DNA from: Pegea sp. RAD2-039 | Lineage: Eukaryota; Chordata; Thaliacea; Salpida; Salpidae | Direction of reading: 5' to 3' | NCBI GenBank assembly: GCA_034620365.1 | Contig: JAQGEQ010000270.1 | Coordinates: 124,001 to 188,000 of the forward strand | DNA length: 64,000 nucleotides | Part shown: positions 1-15,900 of the stretch, one piece after another | Position numbering within the stretch: the stretch's first letter is position 1 | How the letters are laid out: every line of letters begins with the position of its first letter | Translations under genes and position numbers: made by a program | The notes under the pieces: generated by a model | Databases searched by the model: none | What the model saw: only the letters and a program-made list of their open reading frames with translations | Told to the model about the DNA's origin: nothing

Positions 1-3000
1 CTTCATCTTATTGGCTGTATAGAGGATGATATATTCCATTCGATGATACACCCAAGCTCATTTGAGTAGAATATTTTTGATTGAAAATATATTCCTAAAT
101 TAAATGAAATTTAATCTAAGGCAAACACTTGTGCTTACTTGTGCTTAATCTAAAGTTACTTAATCGACTGATTTGAAAATAAACAGACTTTGATAAAAGT
201 GTTTAATACCAGTAAATTTTAAATTTTCAACATTTTTCTTCTCGTATTTGCATCATTCTTCTCTAAACTTAAATCTAAACTTGCTTCCTTTATTCAACCG
301 TGAAAGAAGTGTTTAGAAGCATCGGAAACCCACTGTCAATATAGTGATGGTCTACTGAGCACAAGATACAAACATTAAAACTTCTTTCTATTTTCAATCA
401 AACTGAAAAACTTGGATACCATTTTTCTTATCGTCAAAATGATGGTACTGGGTTTTAATGAAGAGTAAACACAATTCCAATGTTTGTTGGAGATAGTACT
501 ACATAGGATTAGGTTGTAAAGATTCTTAAATTATCCAGTAGAGTTGTTGATGATTTCTTAAGACTGCTTAAATTCTTTTCTACCTAAGATAGTTAAAAGT
601 CAAAAGATCGCCGCGTACTTCTTTGATTTTTAGTACTTTAGTCTTTCAAAGATCTACTATATCATTCAAAACCACTTGAAATGTAATTTACACATGCAAA
701 GTAAGAAGCAACAACCGTTGTTTGAAGTTTCGGCAAATTTTAAAAAAGTCTAAATTATTCAATACCATGAAAAAAAGAAAAAAAAAACTTCGTCTAGGGC
801 TAAACAATTGGCACAATTTTAATTGAAGTGGAAAATGTTCTATTGACTTTTTGGTTCCACTCCTGATTCGAATTTACGAATACTTTAGTTTCCGGCAAAT
901 TAGAATTCAAAAGGTTGAATCAATCCAACAAAATGATCTGATTAATATACAGAATTTCATTTTGAAGAAGAGTTGTTTACGGCAACGACCACCCACATTT
1001 CGGTGATAAAGTGAAATCAAATTACTCTTCTCAAACTACTCCTTCTATCTTTTGGATTTGCTGCTGGATCTATTTGATACAAGTTTTGAACCGGCAAGAC
1101 ATTTGTTTTCAGGTTTTAATCAACATCTTTTGGTTTACTATCAACACTCATTATTTATGAATTCGTCAATAAGTGATAGAATTAGTTAGCAAAAAAAAAC
1201 TTCAAAAAATAAATGAATCAAAAAAATATTTATAATCGTTAACAGAAAAGTCAAATTGAAATCGATATTTAATTGAATTTGGTTTGCTTTGAGTTACCTC
1301 TGAAATAATTTGGCTTTTTACTAATTTACAATTTTCTGCTAAATAAATTTCAAGTTATTTATTATTTTACAAACTTAATTTGATTGAAACAATCAAGTCA
1401 ACAAGCACCAGAAAACACCAAACTTGGTGTTACAAACGTGGGTACAGCAAGCATTTAAGGTGAGAAAGTTGCTGATTGGAATTGAGTGAATGGTAGATAG
1501 TTGATGAAACATTTTTTGATTTAATGACAAATTAATTGTCATCGGTATAATAAAACTCTTTCTTTTATAGAACACACGTGAAACTTTCACATCGAGGTCA
1601 ACTACAGTCTTTGTTAATGCCTCTTATATATATTTTAGATTATATTTACATCTCAAGTAAAATAAGTAGTATGATTAAAGTGAACATTTTGAAGTAGCTT
1701 CTTTTTTACTCTATAAATCTGATATTTATTTCATTTGTCGTAGCTGTCGCTGCTTTAAATAAATATTTTTTGACTGTAAGTGTAATTATAATTAAATTAG
1801 GATTTGTTCACAAGTATAATACGTTCAGAAGATCTTGTTTTAATGCAAAATGAGATGTTAAGTGACACATAATGAGAGTAAGTGGTTTGTTTGTGATCAA
1901 ATACTCCTTGAAATCATTTCAGAACTATTAATGATTTCAGCCATAAAGTGTGCTTACAATGACTGAAGCAATAACAGTTTGAGATAATGGGCTGTTGTAA
2001 AAACAGATTGTTTCTGTTGATTTGTGAATTTTTATTGAAGTTAGATCAGCATGAAACAACAAGATCTTTTATACCCAGACCAATGCATTAACTACGGATG
2101 AAATATACATAATAAGAAGGCGAACTTTACAATTATTTTCTTTATTCTCAAAGCTCTTATTTATGATATTTTGAAAAAACTTCCTATTCAAGGTGGTATT
2201 TTAATAAAAATTTCTTTTGATGTTTTAAGATACAAATTAAGAAAGTTTCTGAAAACTTGATTGAAGCCTCTTTTTAGCCATGTAGCTTAGATACAAAATA
2301 GTATGTAGCGATGTTATCAGTAGTACTGCACCATACTAAATGCAGCTAAGTGCTTCAATTTGAACTTGAAACTTTGAACAAGGTTCATTTTTCTATGATA
2401 AGCGTATGAGATACCAGCAACATTTTTAAAGTGAAAATATTATGTAAAACATTTGCAGTTTTTATGTTTTGATGAAAAACATTACTTTAATTGAAAGACT
2501 TTAAGAATAGTCTGGACTTAGACTTTTGAATAGGACACTAATTCATTTCAAATAATAATCAAATTTTTTTGATTGCGGTTAACAGCAAAAGCAAAAACTT
2601 ATTACTAAAAAACAAAGTTTCTTGTATCTATTTGATTTGTGGTTGATTTCTATTTATACGAGTTCTTGTTTTACTACTTGTTAAATGTGATCAAATATTT
2701 ATTTCAAATATATACAGAGAACATTTCTAAATATATCATTGGCAGTGAAAAACCCAAAATATTTCAACAATGAAGTTTTTTTAGTGACTAAAACAGCTCG
2801 GAATTTTTTCTAGGCTTTTATATTTTGCTTTTCAACCTTTAAGGAATTTTTCAACAAATCAAAAGCAGATGAAAAAATCCCTGATTTACATAATTCAATT
2901 ATGTTCGAACAAATTCTTTCGTATCAGCTGATAGGAAGCGTGTGACGTCATACCAAACCTATCATCGATTTCATCAAAGAATGGAAAATCACGTCAACTA

Positions 3001-3862
3001 AAAGTGAGCTGACGTAATTGAATACTTGATCTAAATGTTTTACTACAAATTTGTGACTCATTTATTAGATTATCGATTTGATTGATCTTTACAAAAACTG
3101 ATATTCGAAAATTTTTGTAAAAAATAAAGAAATTTTGAACGATTTCAAATTTTTTTCATGTTTTAATCAAACCAAATTTAAGACTCATTTCAACGAAAAA
3201 TTCCACAAGAGATTTCCCCAGGGGAAATTTTACCAAGCTGTGTTTTAAACATTAGTTTTACTTCAAATTTCTCTTGGGTGATATAGATTCCTATCACGTG
3301 TATGAAGTCAGTAAGTATGACGTAAATGGACGCTGAAGTAGTTATTTAGTGTCAGTGACGTCATGACTTCTTTTAGTGTCTTTGTGGTTGGTTAACTAAA
3401 CTGAATTTCAAACTAATTGTGAAAGTTGATTAAAAATATCTGATTGCTAATTTGGATAAATATTAAACACAATTTCAAGAAACTATAACAAATTGAAAGG
3501 CTAAAAACAAATTGATATGAACTTATTTCAAATGAGCTTTAAACATTTCAAAATAATCTTTTCAAAATAACGAAAAATCTCTAAGAATGTTTTTTTAGCA
3601 AAACTGATGGAAACATAAATAAATATTCATCATAAGTAAATAAGGATTCACTTGTAAAAAAAAATCCATTTCATATTTACAATCATACTAACAAATTTCT
3701 AAAGTAACATGTGATTTTTAAAAACTTTGCAACAATAAAAGCCAGTGCCTTGATTGAAATATTTTGAAGTTATTTGATAAAAGACAGATTGAAGAAAACA
3801 TAAAAACATTTTCAAGAAAATCTCTTTAAAAATATTCTAAAAAGCAACAAACAAATACTTAC
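1..3862. other. Intron or further gene sequence with no exon seen
   Basis: This AT-rich stretch follows the last visible SAM exon of the minus-strand gene and should be its next intron. I found no segment resembling the linker, RhoGAP or START regions. It holds a cluster of CREB/ATF-like sites between 2943 and 3363. Confidence 0.6.
2943..3363. promoter_or_regulatory. Cluster of four CRE/ATF-type sites in an intron
   Basis: TGACGTCA occurs at 2943-2950 and 3356-3363, and the variant TGACGTAA at 3010-3017 and 3318-3325. A CACGTG-type E-box lies at about 3296. This concentration of CG-containing palindromes in AT-rich intron DNA suggests an enhancer bound by bZIP factors. Function is inferred only. 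Confidence 0.35.
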
Positions 3863-3914
3863 ATTTAGTCGGTCCAATTTCATACTTGCACATTTGTTCA
3901 GAATATTTAATCGC
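3863..3914 (-). CDS. Exon closing the SAM domain
   Basis: This 52-nt exon (acceptor TTTACAG, donor AAT|GTAAGT) completes the split Arg codon and encodes RLNILNKCASMKLDRLN, nearly identical to the end of the DLC1 SAM domain (RRLNTLNKCASMKLD). It ends in phase 0. No further exon could be found between it and position 1. Confidence 0.88.
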
Positions 3915-6900
3915 CTGTAAAAGAAATTTCCGGATAATATAAGGAAATATTCAATTTAAAACAGTTTTACAAACAGAAAAAAAACAAATTCTCTTAACTC
4001 AAATACTCGTTTAAAAACAAATTGTAAAAAATTCAAGTTTTGCTCGTTCTCTTATCAGATTATAAGCTCACTCGCAGTCCAATGATAGAAGCTAATCTTC
4101 TCAGAGCCACAAAGACTGCAAGACTGGAGTCTTTTTGAACTTTTAAATTTCTACCTATGTTTGGAGATATACTTAAAAATTCTTTTACTATGAAATTATT
4201 TATCGATTTCTTATACAGTTTGTTGAAACTGGTAATAACAATTGAAAATAGACTTGCTTCAGTTTAATTTCTAGTTTGGCTTATGTACAACAGTAGCTAA
4301 GCTACACATGTTATCTGAGCTTGTATGTTTGATGTAATTTGTTTTTTGCTCATACATTATTTTTAATGAAAAACAAACATTGAGAAAAAATATTTTGAGT
4401 AGATTTGTCAAATTAAAACTAAGCTTGCTTTGTATTTTGTAAATTTTATAGTAGTATAGATACAAAAAGTTTTAAAATCTATAAAACTTTTTGTTTTAGC
4501 TTATACTGATCTCATAAAAGATAAAAATAACCATTTAGTTTTTACTGTTATATTTGTTTAGATAAAATTTCAAAAAAAGTTTTTCATAATAACTAAACCC
4601 TTTGGCCACTAAAATATACTTGTTTATTAAACACTTTAAACACAACGTAAATAGCTACTGAATATCAAAAAGTTTGAAAAACTTTCTAACTATTTGGTAA
4701 TGGAGAAACACAGTACACCGAATTTCTCATAAAATCTAAGGCGAAAAAGTAAATCCAATCTTATACATTTAACACTAAAAAAAAACATTGAATTAATTAT
4801 TTCAAATTTCATTCATGAGTTTAAAATAACTACTACTTATAGTAAAACTCGCCGATCACGTGATATCGAAGGGTTATTCAGTGCTATTGTAAGACAGTTT
4901 TTGTTAGATTTATTTTTACGAATGATTTTCATTGTGGTTTCTTTATTTAGAGATTTTCAATTTATATTCAGATAAAAGAACTATTGCAATAAATCAAAAT
5001 TAATACTTTAATTTGATTCTTTAGTTTAGAATGAAAAATATTGTAACTTGTAATTATATGAACCGAGATAATTGAAACTTTTAATTAATTAATTCTATTA
5101 TTTAAATTATGCAAAATTTCAACAACTTTCATCTTTAAATTTGATATTCTAAGATCAATAGTATTTGGGAAGATTGTAAAATGTCGGTGATGTGGTATTT
5201 TGAAAAAAAAGTTAATCATAAAATCTTGATAGCAAATTAATTTCACGATTTTAGTCAAAGGCACGCGATGTACTATAAGTAGTCAAAATTCAAAGAAAAA
5301 AATTATTTTAAAAATGAACCAAATAATTTTTCAAATTATAAGAAATAAAATAAACAAAATTGAAAGTTAAATGTTATCATCCACTTCAACGATAACTTTA
5401 AATGTTTAAGTGAAGTGATTTTCCAGTATTAATCAAAACTGATTCATACGAAAATTCAGATAAATTTTTGTTTAAAATTTAGCAAAACATCATTTTTCAA
5501 ATTTACAACTTTTTTTCGTAAACTGGTATCAACAACTTTTTTTCAGATTGTTTACTAATCCTGAGAAACATTTTCTAGATGTTTTAGGATTTTAAACAAA
5601 TTTTCTTTAAAAAACGAGTTAACAAATTAGTACAAGTGATTTACATTTTTCAGTTTTCAAAATAATAATTTTAAAAAACTATTTAAAGCAAACAACAAGA
5701 AAATCATTAGATTGAACGAAAGTAATTTTCCCAAACCATAAAATGCACTGCAGTTTGGATTTACTTAATACAGTCAAGCAACTGACAGTGAATTCAAAGT
5801 GATTTATCAAATCCAATTGTGGCAACACCTGTCAGGTGTTTAAAAGAGGTCAAAGAATCTTCAGGAAAATCCTTAAGGAGTATGATATATGACTATTCAA
5901 AGACTCCATTTAAGATTTGCTTCAAAGTAGGTAGGATACATGGACAGGTTTAGAAAAGTGCAGAAAGATGTCATGATGACTCTCAGCAGGAAGATTTAGT
6001 TCGGTTCATAGATAGTAGCATAAATGTAGTTTACAATAAAAGTATAGTAAGAAGGTAAACATTAATTTATTTCTATCAACTTCTGATAAGAAGTGAAAAA
6101 AAAATTGAATAAAAATGATATTATTTGATATAAATTTAGTTTCATCAAATGCTGCAAAAATTACATTTTTGGTTAGTTATGTAAAGTTAACAGCTTAAAC
6201 AATTTATCAAAGCTTGACCTTCCATTGTGTAGTAGGTTAAATGTAAACAAAGTAAAGAGAGGTTCTTTAGTACCTAACTTTTATAATCTTTTAAAAATAT
6301 TGATGAAATCTGACAATTATTGTATAGTGAAATAAAAAAATAAATAAAAAGCTAAAGGATAAAGATAGTAGGATAAGCAGCCAGCTGATGGTAAATATTA
6401 CTACAAGGAATAAACATGATAAAAAATGTTAAGTCGTGTAGTTAATGAGTAACAACTTTTGGAAACAAAATTCTTAGTTTAAGTTTTTTGTTAAATCTTG
6501 TTACTATGTCTGAAATATCACTTATGCACTTCGTAGAAAAGTTAATAGAATGTTTTATTTTATTATTGTTTCAAAACATTTGAATTTACAGGTAAAAAGT
6601 CAATTACTACGTTCCTTATTTTTCGTATTGATCAGTTTTATCATCAGAACATTGTTTAATCAGTTATATAAGAATATTCTTATGTAACTAATTCAATTTA
6701 AAAATAAATTCTATAATAAAGAGTTCTTTAAATAAAGTAACTTAATATGATTATTAGATTAAATTATCAATTACAAATTATTGTACAAACCAAACTTTTG
6801 TACTTTATTACTTTTAGCCAACTTTATAAACCATAAAACAAATTTAAAACACTTCAAGGTGACACCTTAAAATAAATAAACCCTTTATTTGAAGTCTAAA

Positions 6901-9900
6901 ATTTTTTTTCTTTTGACAAATAATAAAAATTTTTATCAAATCAATGAAAACGTTATACTCATACTGAAATTATATAAAAGCAATCTTTCAAAGTCAAGTC
7001 AATTTGTAAATTGCTTTTATTTGCCATTCTTGTCTAAGAACGTCATTGTATATTGAACCAGTCTATAGCAAACAGAAATCTTTTTTTAGTTTAAAGTTCA
7101 TCGAGCTTAAAATGTGACTATATTACCTAAAATGTCTTTATAACAAACGGATTCAACTTTAATTAAAAAGCATGTTTACAGATTATTAAGATTAACTTTT
7201 GAAGGACTTGTGATTGGAATAAAAAAGATTACTAGTTTAACAAATTAACATAAAATAGGAAAAGTACATAATCTGTTTCATCATTAAGAAAGTCACACAG
7301 TATTTGGTCTTCTTTGTAAATCAAAATGTTTTGAATAAGAATTTTACTTTTTGGCGAGAGAAACAATTGTTATTTTGCCATCTAAATATCAAATATATTT
7401 ATTAAATTGTTGTATTATGAAGTTTAAGGTGATGCAAAAAATCTCAAGTTTGTGAATATGTTGGGAACGTCTATTAGCAAAATACTTTTAATGTGATCAT
7501 ACTTAATAATTATTAAGCTTTTCGAAAGATTAGTAACAAGTCTCTTCTTCTAAATGATAAAATTTTCTTTAATTAATGACTTTTCATTTAGAAAGCTGAC
7601 AGATAATAAACGATTTATTTAAGCAAAATTTAAACACAAGGAGTTATCTAAAAATTTATAAGTTTATGAAAAATTGCTAAAATATTTTTTAAATAATTAG
7701 TATAGAAAGTAGAAAACATCTTTATAAGGATCTGTAAATGTTTTTTACAAATTACAAAGTTGTATCTAATTTATACTTTGAAAATTAGATTACAGAACTT
7801 ACTATTACTAAACATAAGATAAGGAAACATATTTAAGGAATACAAAACTAAACCTAAAAATTCAAACACGTGTTAAAAATGTAAACATTTAAACGAAAAT
7901 TTGCAACAAACAAATTGCAACAAAAAACAGAAAAGAGATAATGTGATGTTGCTTCTAAAATAGACAATAGCTTCGAAATTTCTCAAATTGAAATTCTATA
8001 GCGTCAATTCATCGCGCAGTTTCTTCATACCAACATTTTAAGATCAAGAATTTAATTTTTAATCAAATGATATCTTTGTTTTTTAATTAATTATATACAA
8101 TTCCTAAGAAGTGTCAAGAAACTTTTTAGAAAATTCTATTCAGTTATCTTATCAAAAAGTCAACTTTTTATATTGTTTTATTCTAGTTTTCTGTCAGCAA
8201 AACATATTTCAAATAATATTTAGTTTTTATAATTACTGAGGTTTTCTATAAACTGAATTTGAAGAAAATCGATCTTAGACTAATGTGATATCCGATTATC
8301 TGAGGCATTTTTGAATGTATAAACAAAACCAACTGTTTTATAAACAGTTAAAAGAGGCAGAAGTAAGTTTTAAATTTATAAGTAAGTTTTCTAATATTCT
8401 GTGAAATTAATTGAATTTTCAATTTTCTACATGATCAACATAAAAAGTAGTAAGAAACTTTGAATAAGAAATAAATAAAGAAAAAGTCTTGAAACAAAAC
8501 ATATCTTGATAAGTCAATAGCTACATAAATCATTAAAACAAAATCTTAATGGTAAGAAGGGTCGTCATAAAAATATTAAAATAGTTTAAGAGAACCTAGT
8601 AGAATGTCAACATGCGTTGCCTCACAAACTTTTACATAACTGATCTTACCTCACTATAGCAGCAATTTGCTCATCGTTCAAAAAGTCGTGATCTAAATTC
8701 ACATCTTTGGCATTTAGGCTAAAACTGCCTCCTGAAACAAAAAATAAGTTCAAATATTGGTGATGTTTATAATATATAAGATATCTAAAATAAATTAATA
8801 AAAAGCATTTGAACAATTTGTTGCTTTAGTGAAAATTTTAATTTAGAAAATTAGAAGTTTATAAAAACTTGATCACTTTTAATTCACTGTTGATGTGGGA
8901 AACATGTAAACTAAAAATGCTTAGTTCACATTTAGTCGACTTACAGTGATGATGGATCATTGCATCTATAGACGTAATATATCAAAATAAAAACATCTTT
9001 AATAAGAATTTTTCATTTTTAACACATTTTTTTTGTCAAATGAGTTTTTCCTTAGTTTTTAAAAACTTTGTTTGATAGTTGATACAATTTTTAGCTTCTT
9101 ACAAATAACAAACTGCAAATTTATTGCATGAGACACCAAAAAGTTGTCAATCAAAACAATCAAAAGATGTAGAATCAGTGCAACTTTATTATAAAAATTA
9201 GACCATTTGAAAAAGTAATCATTTAACTTTGGTTGTACTTTTGAAAAAAATAAAAAACTTTTGCCAAAGCAACTTAACAATTTAATTAATCAACAACTGA
9301 AAGCTTTATGGTTGGTTCATATCTACATTAAACTTGTCTAACTCATCAGAATCAAACCAAAATATGTATTTGATTCATGAGGTTTTCATCAGAAGAATTT
9401 ATTGCATTTTTCAGAAGTCTTTTAACTGAACAAGCAATAAGACACATCAAATATGAAAAGTAGATATTAGCTTATTAAACAAAAGTTTTTGTCAGATCTT
9501 TTTCGTTTTAACTTTTTATGCAAGTAGCTATGTTGTAGTCTTTTCATCTTGATGATGTCACTGGCCAATACTTTTCATTTGAATAAAAGTGGGGAGAAAG
9601 TACTTTGAGTGATTGAAATCTGGCTATCACAAAATGAAAGGTCAATAGGTTCACTATGAAGAGTGTAAGAAAACGTGTAACAAGAACTTTCGCTCTCATT
9701 TTGACAGCTATATATCATTATCAGAATCATGTTTTATGTTTACACCGTATAAGTCTAAGAATATTAAAGTAGTTTATAATATGATTATAACTAGGGCTTA
9801 CATAGAAATTCAGTGCTACTATTTCAAGCAAAAGTCTAGAATCAATTTTAAACAAACCAAAATATCTTTTGACCTAACAATCTTTCTTTATTTAGCAGGT

Positions 9901-12900
9901 AATCACAAGATATTTACAAGCACTTCATCGATAGAGTTTCAATAATCAAATATTTGTTCTTGTCTTTTTTATCTAATGTTTCTTTGCCCAAACAGTTATC
10001 TGAATTAAAATCACCAGATTCTGAAGATCTCAATAATCTATTTGTTGTATTTTTAGTAGGTACGGAAAGATGAGAACATCATGCGATAGACATGAAAATA
10101 GCTTTTGCTGTGTGATAGCTAATCAACTTTAATTGAGAATTTGTTTTTTATTCTATAAGATAATTCAACTTCAGATGAAGCAACAACTGTCTATCACAAC
10201 ACAAAACCAATTTTCTCTTCCCTAGTAGTTGTTCAAATCATATCTAGACTTGCTATAATTATATAAATTAAGATTATTTTTAGTTTTCGAAATCATTTTT
10301 TCAAGCATTCAAAAGATATTTAGCTCCTTAATCTGATCAATAGTTACCAAATCAAATTTTATTTACTACAAGAAATTGAAGCGTTATTTTTAGTTTTAAT
10401 TATTATTATTGATTGTAATATAGTTATTAACCACCACTCGTAATTTATCAAAATTCGACGCTTTCAAGCAAAAATTTCACTAATCAATTGAAAATACTTT
10501 ACAGTAAGCTTACTTTAAAAAACTCTAATTTATTTACCTTCATATAGATGAACGTATTGAGGAAATCCAGCTGATCTCAACCATCTACAAGCTTCATCTG
10601 CTTGTCTTTCTGCAGAAAAATTAAAATTATGAATAATATTCAACAATCAACAATATTAAGTAGTTTGTAATTGTGTAATTAAATGATTTTATTTCAAATG
10701 TTTACTTATTCAATTCAAATTTGTAACAATTTCACGAATTCAATTAAAACTAAGATTCTTTATACTTTCAGCATTATTTTTAACTTTTTGGTGTCTAAGT
10801 TTTATATAGAAGTATTTTAACTTTTTATTTAAACTTTATTTTTCAACAATTTACACATTTGGAAATTTAAATCGATGATATGCTGACATTTTTTTTCAAA
10901 GTTTCCCATCAACTTTTATTGTTTCCTTTTTATGCATTTCTCAGCTTATAAAAAAAAAGCTTATCTGTTTAGAAGAATGAAGTAACTCGTAAGTTTGTGA
11001 TTATTCTAAACTGGCTAATTTACTACTAATTTAAGCTAAAGTTAATGATACTTTGACCCAAATTGGTTTCAAAAAGTTATCTTAGTAGATAAACAAATCA
11101 TACGATAAATAGCAGACAGTACCGATTAAATAAATGTAAGAAGCTTTTAAAATTAGTACCTTACTAAAAGCAATATACCGTAACAACAGTGGAATAAATT
11201 GATCTTTTGAAAACCACCAGCTTAAGATACCGTTTTATATATTTCTTTTAAGTTGTTAAAATTATGATTGAGTAAATTTTTAATCTGCATTTTATGCTAA
11301 TTTGCTGTTAAATAGCGAAAAGCTGATGAAATTGAAATCAAATGAAATGGTACGATTACTTGAATATTTTGTCATATTGTTTAAAAGACTGCTTGGCAAT
11401 CTTTTTTGTTAATTATATCTTTTAAAATGTTGAAATATGTTTCAAAAGCTTGCAAGCTTAGTAAATAGAAATTTAAAATATATAAATATACAAAATATAA
11501 CGATAGACTTTGAAACGAAACTGTTGTCTACTACATTTTGTGAATGATTTTATCGTTAGATCAGTGCAGGAGCTGATAAAGTCGCGACTTATGAAGAGAC
11601 ATCGTTACAAAGTATCATTTACTTTCCCTAATCTACCAGATCATTGTCGTTTAAAAATCTAGTTATTTCTTTGTCTAAACAAAATTCAAATTTATACAAT
11701 GCTATGAATTTTATAAAAGATAAAACATACAACTTCTTTGTTTGAAACTACAGTTGCAACAATAAACAATTAATAAATAAGCATGAATTCAGATCATGAC
11801 ATAATTTCCACATATCAATTTCTTAAAGTTGCTAGTTGATAAAATCCTGCTGCTAGGCAACTTTATCTTGGTACTTGACTAGAATATTTTAACCCTTAAT
11901 TGCTTGAAATTCCAATTTTATATCAATCGCAAATAAAGTTGTTTCTTTGAAACATTTTCCAAAACGTTATTATCAATTAGAAGCAGCTATCAAGTAGAGT
12001 ATTAATAAGAACTTTAAATAGATTAATCAGAAATAATGCTTTTATAGTTTTGATTATAATTAAAGGGAATTCTGATATTTGTAGAATGCCATACAAAAGT
12101 TAGAAGAAAAAGATTATTAAAAATATTTAAGAACTTACATTATTTTTTTAATTTTCTACAACTTATTAACAAAAAAGTTAATCCTAGTGATGTAAATTGT
12201 TATTTGCAACTTCGATTTATTCAACCAAGATCATTGAAATGCTTCTAAGTTGAATCACTCCTTGTGTATCAAGTCTACAGTTTTATTATTATAGTGTTTA
12301 CAATCAGTAGCATAAAATTCAAAGCGTCTCAAACTCTAGTTTTTGCCACTTATACTGAATGGAGAAAATTTCTTTTTTAATTACTTCAAAAAGCTTAAAT
12401 TGCCCCAACGCAAAATGAAGATTAACTATCTGAATTATAAACTTGATAATAAATATTTTTATCTTCAGATTAAATTATCTACAGCCTGAATTATTTTTCA
12501 AACTTGTCACATTTAAAAATAATCTTGAAAAATATATTTTTAAACTTTTAGAATTTTACTTTTAAGTTTTGCTTCAAAATTGCATTTTCACATAAAATAA
12601 AAAAAAGATAACAACTTTTTTGCTTTTAAAAAGTTATTCTTCGGCCAGAAAAAACTAAACTTCAAAGTTTTTTTTTAAATATTTTAAGCATTGTGTAGCA
12701 GAAAATCTCATTATCATCTATAAAATTTAACTATTAAATGAAATTTCACATTATTCTACAATCACATTAAATGTACTTGAAAATCAATTTTCTTATTACA
12801 ACTTCAATTGCAAGCTTATATTAAGACGTGAAATCATACATTTCGAAGGTAAGTCACAATAAAGTTATTGACAGGAGAAATGAAAAAAATTTATTCAAAA

Positions 12901-15900
12901 ATCAAAATTTTTCAATAAAATTTTTATCTATAGTTTTCATTTTTTTATGTATGAGATTTAGTACTACCATCTGAGAAAGTTTTATTTTTATAAAGAACTT
13001 GTTTTCATTAAACTTAAGAAAAAAGTTTATATGATGCAGAAAATATATATGGTGCACAGAATCTTTAATGATTCAACGCGGGAATACTATTGTAAAAATG
13101 TTGTTGTATTTAACTATTCAGTCAGAATGCAGATATAAAAATATTTGCACTAGCAACTTAGCTATACAAAGTAAATATGCTTTAACTTTAGTTCATATGA
13201 GCCCATGACGAGTTTAGTTAAATTTGTGACACTCAAAAATTTAGCTCACATAAATCAAAATCACAAAGTTTCCAGTTCTACAAATAAAACTCGACACTGC
13301 AGCCTGGTGTCAAAACTTTGAATGCAATACAGTCACTATAATACCATTTACTTCATACTTAATGTAAAATCGACCATAATTTTGCAGTAAGTGTAGCAGC
13401 ATTCAAATGCAAAGTTGTTCTTTTAATATCTTTGTAGTTTTAGAAACTTTTTGATTTTATGGTTAATAAAAACGTCTGTCGAAGTTGTTAAGAATAAATT
13501 AGAAAAGGTTTGTGTATTAAAACTTAAGTTAGGAGTTCTACGCTATAACTTGGCAATAAAAAACTAACTGATTAAATCAATTAAATAAAACAAGACTATG
13601 AATTAATAAAAAAAAATTCTTTGATTTTTTAAACTTATTTTACAAATTTGTTTTATAAATATGTAAAAGTACTTTCTAAACATCTGCTAAAAAACTACTT
13701 TCTAACAGTACAAGTAAAATTTTTTTGATAAAAAAATTTCTAAAAAAAGACTGTGATCAGAAAATTAAAATATCAAGATAGCTGTTTCCTTGTTATCATT
13801 CAACTAAAGAGAAACAGTAAAAAATTCAATTCAAGTTTAAACGTTGTCATTGTTGCATTAAGTTACATTTAGGCAACCCACCAGTTCAACTTCTTATCCT
13901 ATTAGTCCAGTTATGGCAAAATTTATCGATTTCAAACTAAGATATTTTTTGAAAGATTATTCGATTTGCTTTTTTCTTTAAATTTTTTTTATCTAAAATT
14001 ATGTTTCTTGGAATAGATTAAAATTTAATGCAGAAGTCTTTTCTGGGACACAAATAATCCTTACCTAAAATTTTGAAAAAGTTGAAAAATCCATACATAA
14101 AAACTTAAGTTGAAATCACAATTATTTTCTTAGTTGCTTTAGTAACTTCCTGTAACTCTATTGTAATTGTCTTGCTTATTATCAGCTTACAACAGTTGTT
14201 ATTGTCGACCTATTCACTAAAACGAAACAAAATAAAACCAGTTGACAATTTTCAAAGTGACTAATAACATGATTTTAACAACATGGTAGCTCTTGTACAA
14301 AAGCTGAAATCTTTTACTTTTTTACAAGTAAAAGTGTTTGCTAGAAAGACTTTGTTTGCTAGGTAATAGTTGTAAAAACTGAACTAACTTTCAAGCAAGT
14401 AGTAATTATTATTTTATTCTACAATGATAATAATATTTTTATAGATTTGTTAAATATCTCTGTAGCAAAGAGTAAACAAAGTATGAGTAAAATGAGATAG
14501 ACGTCAAAGTTTCAAATTATTGTAACTTTTACAAAGTTCTCAAATTTTATATTTAAGTTTAAAACTTTTAAAGATTCTGAAGTTCAGTTTCATTGTGATT
14601 TATCAATTTTTTCAACAAATCTTTTTGTTTAATTACTTGCGCGAAAAAATTTACTGTTTTTTCAAAGGTTAGTGAAGAACATTTTCTGTAAAAAATTTTA
14701 TTTTCCATTTAAGTTTTTTCTTAATTTTCGGGTCTTGTGACACCTATTAATTCGTCAATTGAAAATCAAATTTTAAATTTTTTTAATCTTTATTTATGTT
14801 AGATAGAAACTACTGATGGCCTCATTAAAAACAGAGATTTCAAAAAAGATTTTTTATTTTTTGAGTGTAATATGATGATTAAACTTTTTGAAATTATTCT
14901 ATCTTTAATCGTTCATATTCAAAAATCAACGAAAAAGAAATTCGAAGTATATATAAAATAACATTTTGTTTTAGTTTACATATACTACATCCAAATATTT
15001 TAATTTAATTTTCAGCTTTAATCTCTAGGGTATATTAAGGTTAATCTTTTAAGAGTATTTAATCTTTTATTTGTAGCTAATTAAGACTTTCTGTACTTCT
15101 ACTTTTTGAAATCCTCAAAGTAAGAATTTAACTTAAGAAGAAGGGATCCGTTAGCAGTGTTTTTGTGGCTTGTGAAGATTTATTTTATTTACTACAACTT
15201 AAATACAGCTAAATGTTGTCATTTTACGGCTTTTTTAATTTCTTCAAGTTAGCGGAAGAACTTATCTAAAAACTTTGTCATTAATTTACAAAAATTTACA
15301 AAACTTAGCTGTATTTACATTAAAGTTTTTGCTGCTAACATTAGCAAAATAGTTAATTAAAACAATTATTCAAGTTAACACTAAATGTAAAAATATAATT
15401 TTTATTATTTATCGTTTTAGCTTTTAAACTATTTAAGGTTTACTGTGGTAAATGTGAACAATTCCAAAGGTGGCATCAATCGATAAACTATTGAATAATA
15501 GACTCTTATTAAATCGATACTCTACTTATACTCTTACAAAAAGTTGGGTTTTCTTCAAAACTGAAATTATTATAAACATACAAAAATATCAAACAAAACT
15601 CAACAATTTTGTAGAAATAGAATAAAAACTTCAAGTCAGTAGGCGACTTTAAAGAAGCTATAAGATAAAATCTTACATTATACTGATTAGTCTCAGCAAC
15701 ATCTTAGCAGTTGACTCACAGATGAAGATCATTGTTGATCTTTTGGATGAAAATTTTTACTTTTTAGGTTTTCTTAATGACTAAAAGTTTTACCTTTGCC
15801 TGTTTAGAAATCAAATGTATTTAACATCATTGTTATCGACCTCAGTCATCGCAAGACAGTAAAAAGCTTTATTCAGTAAAATATCGGAAATCAATTCTCA

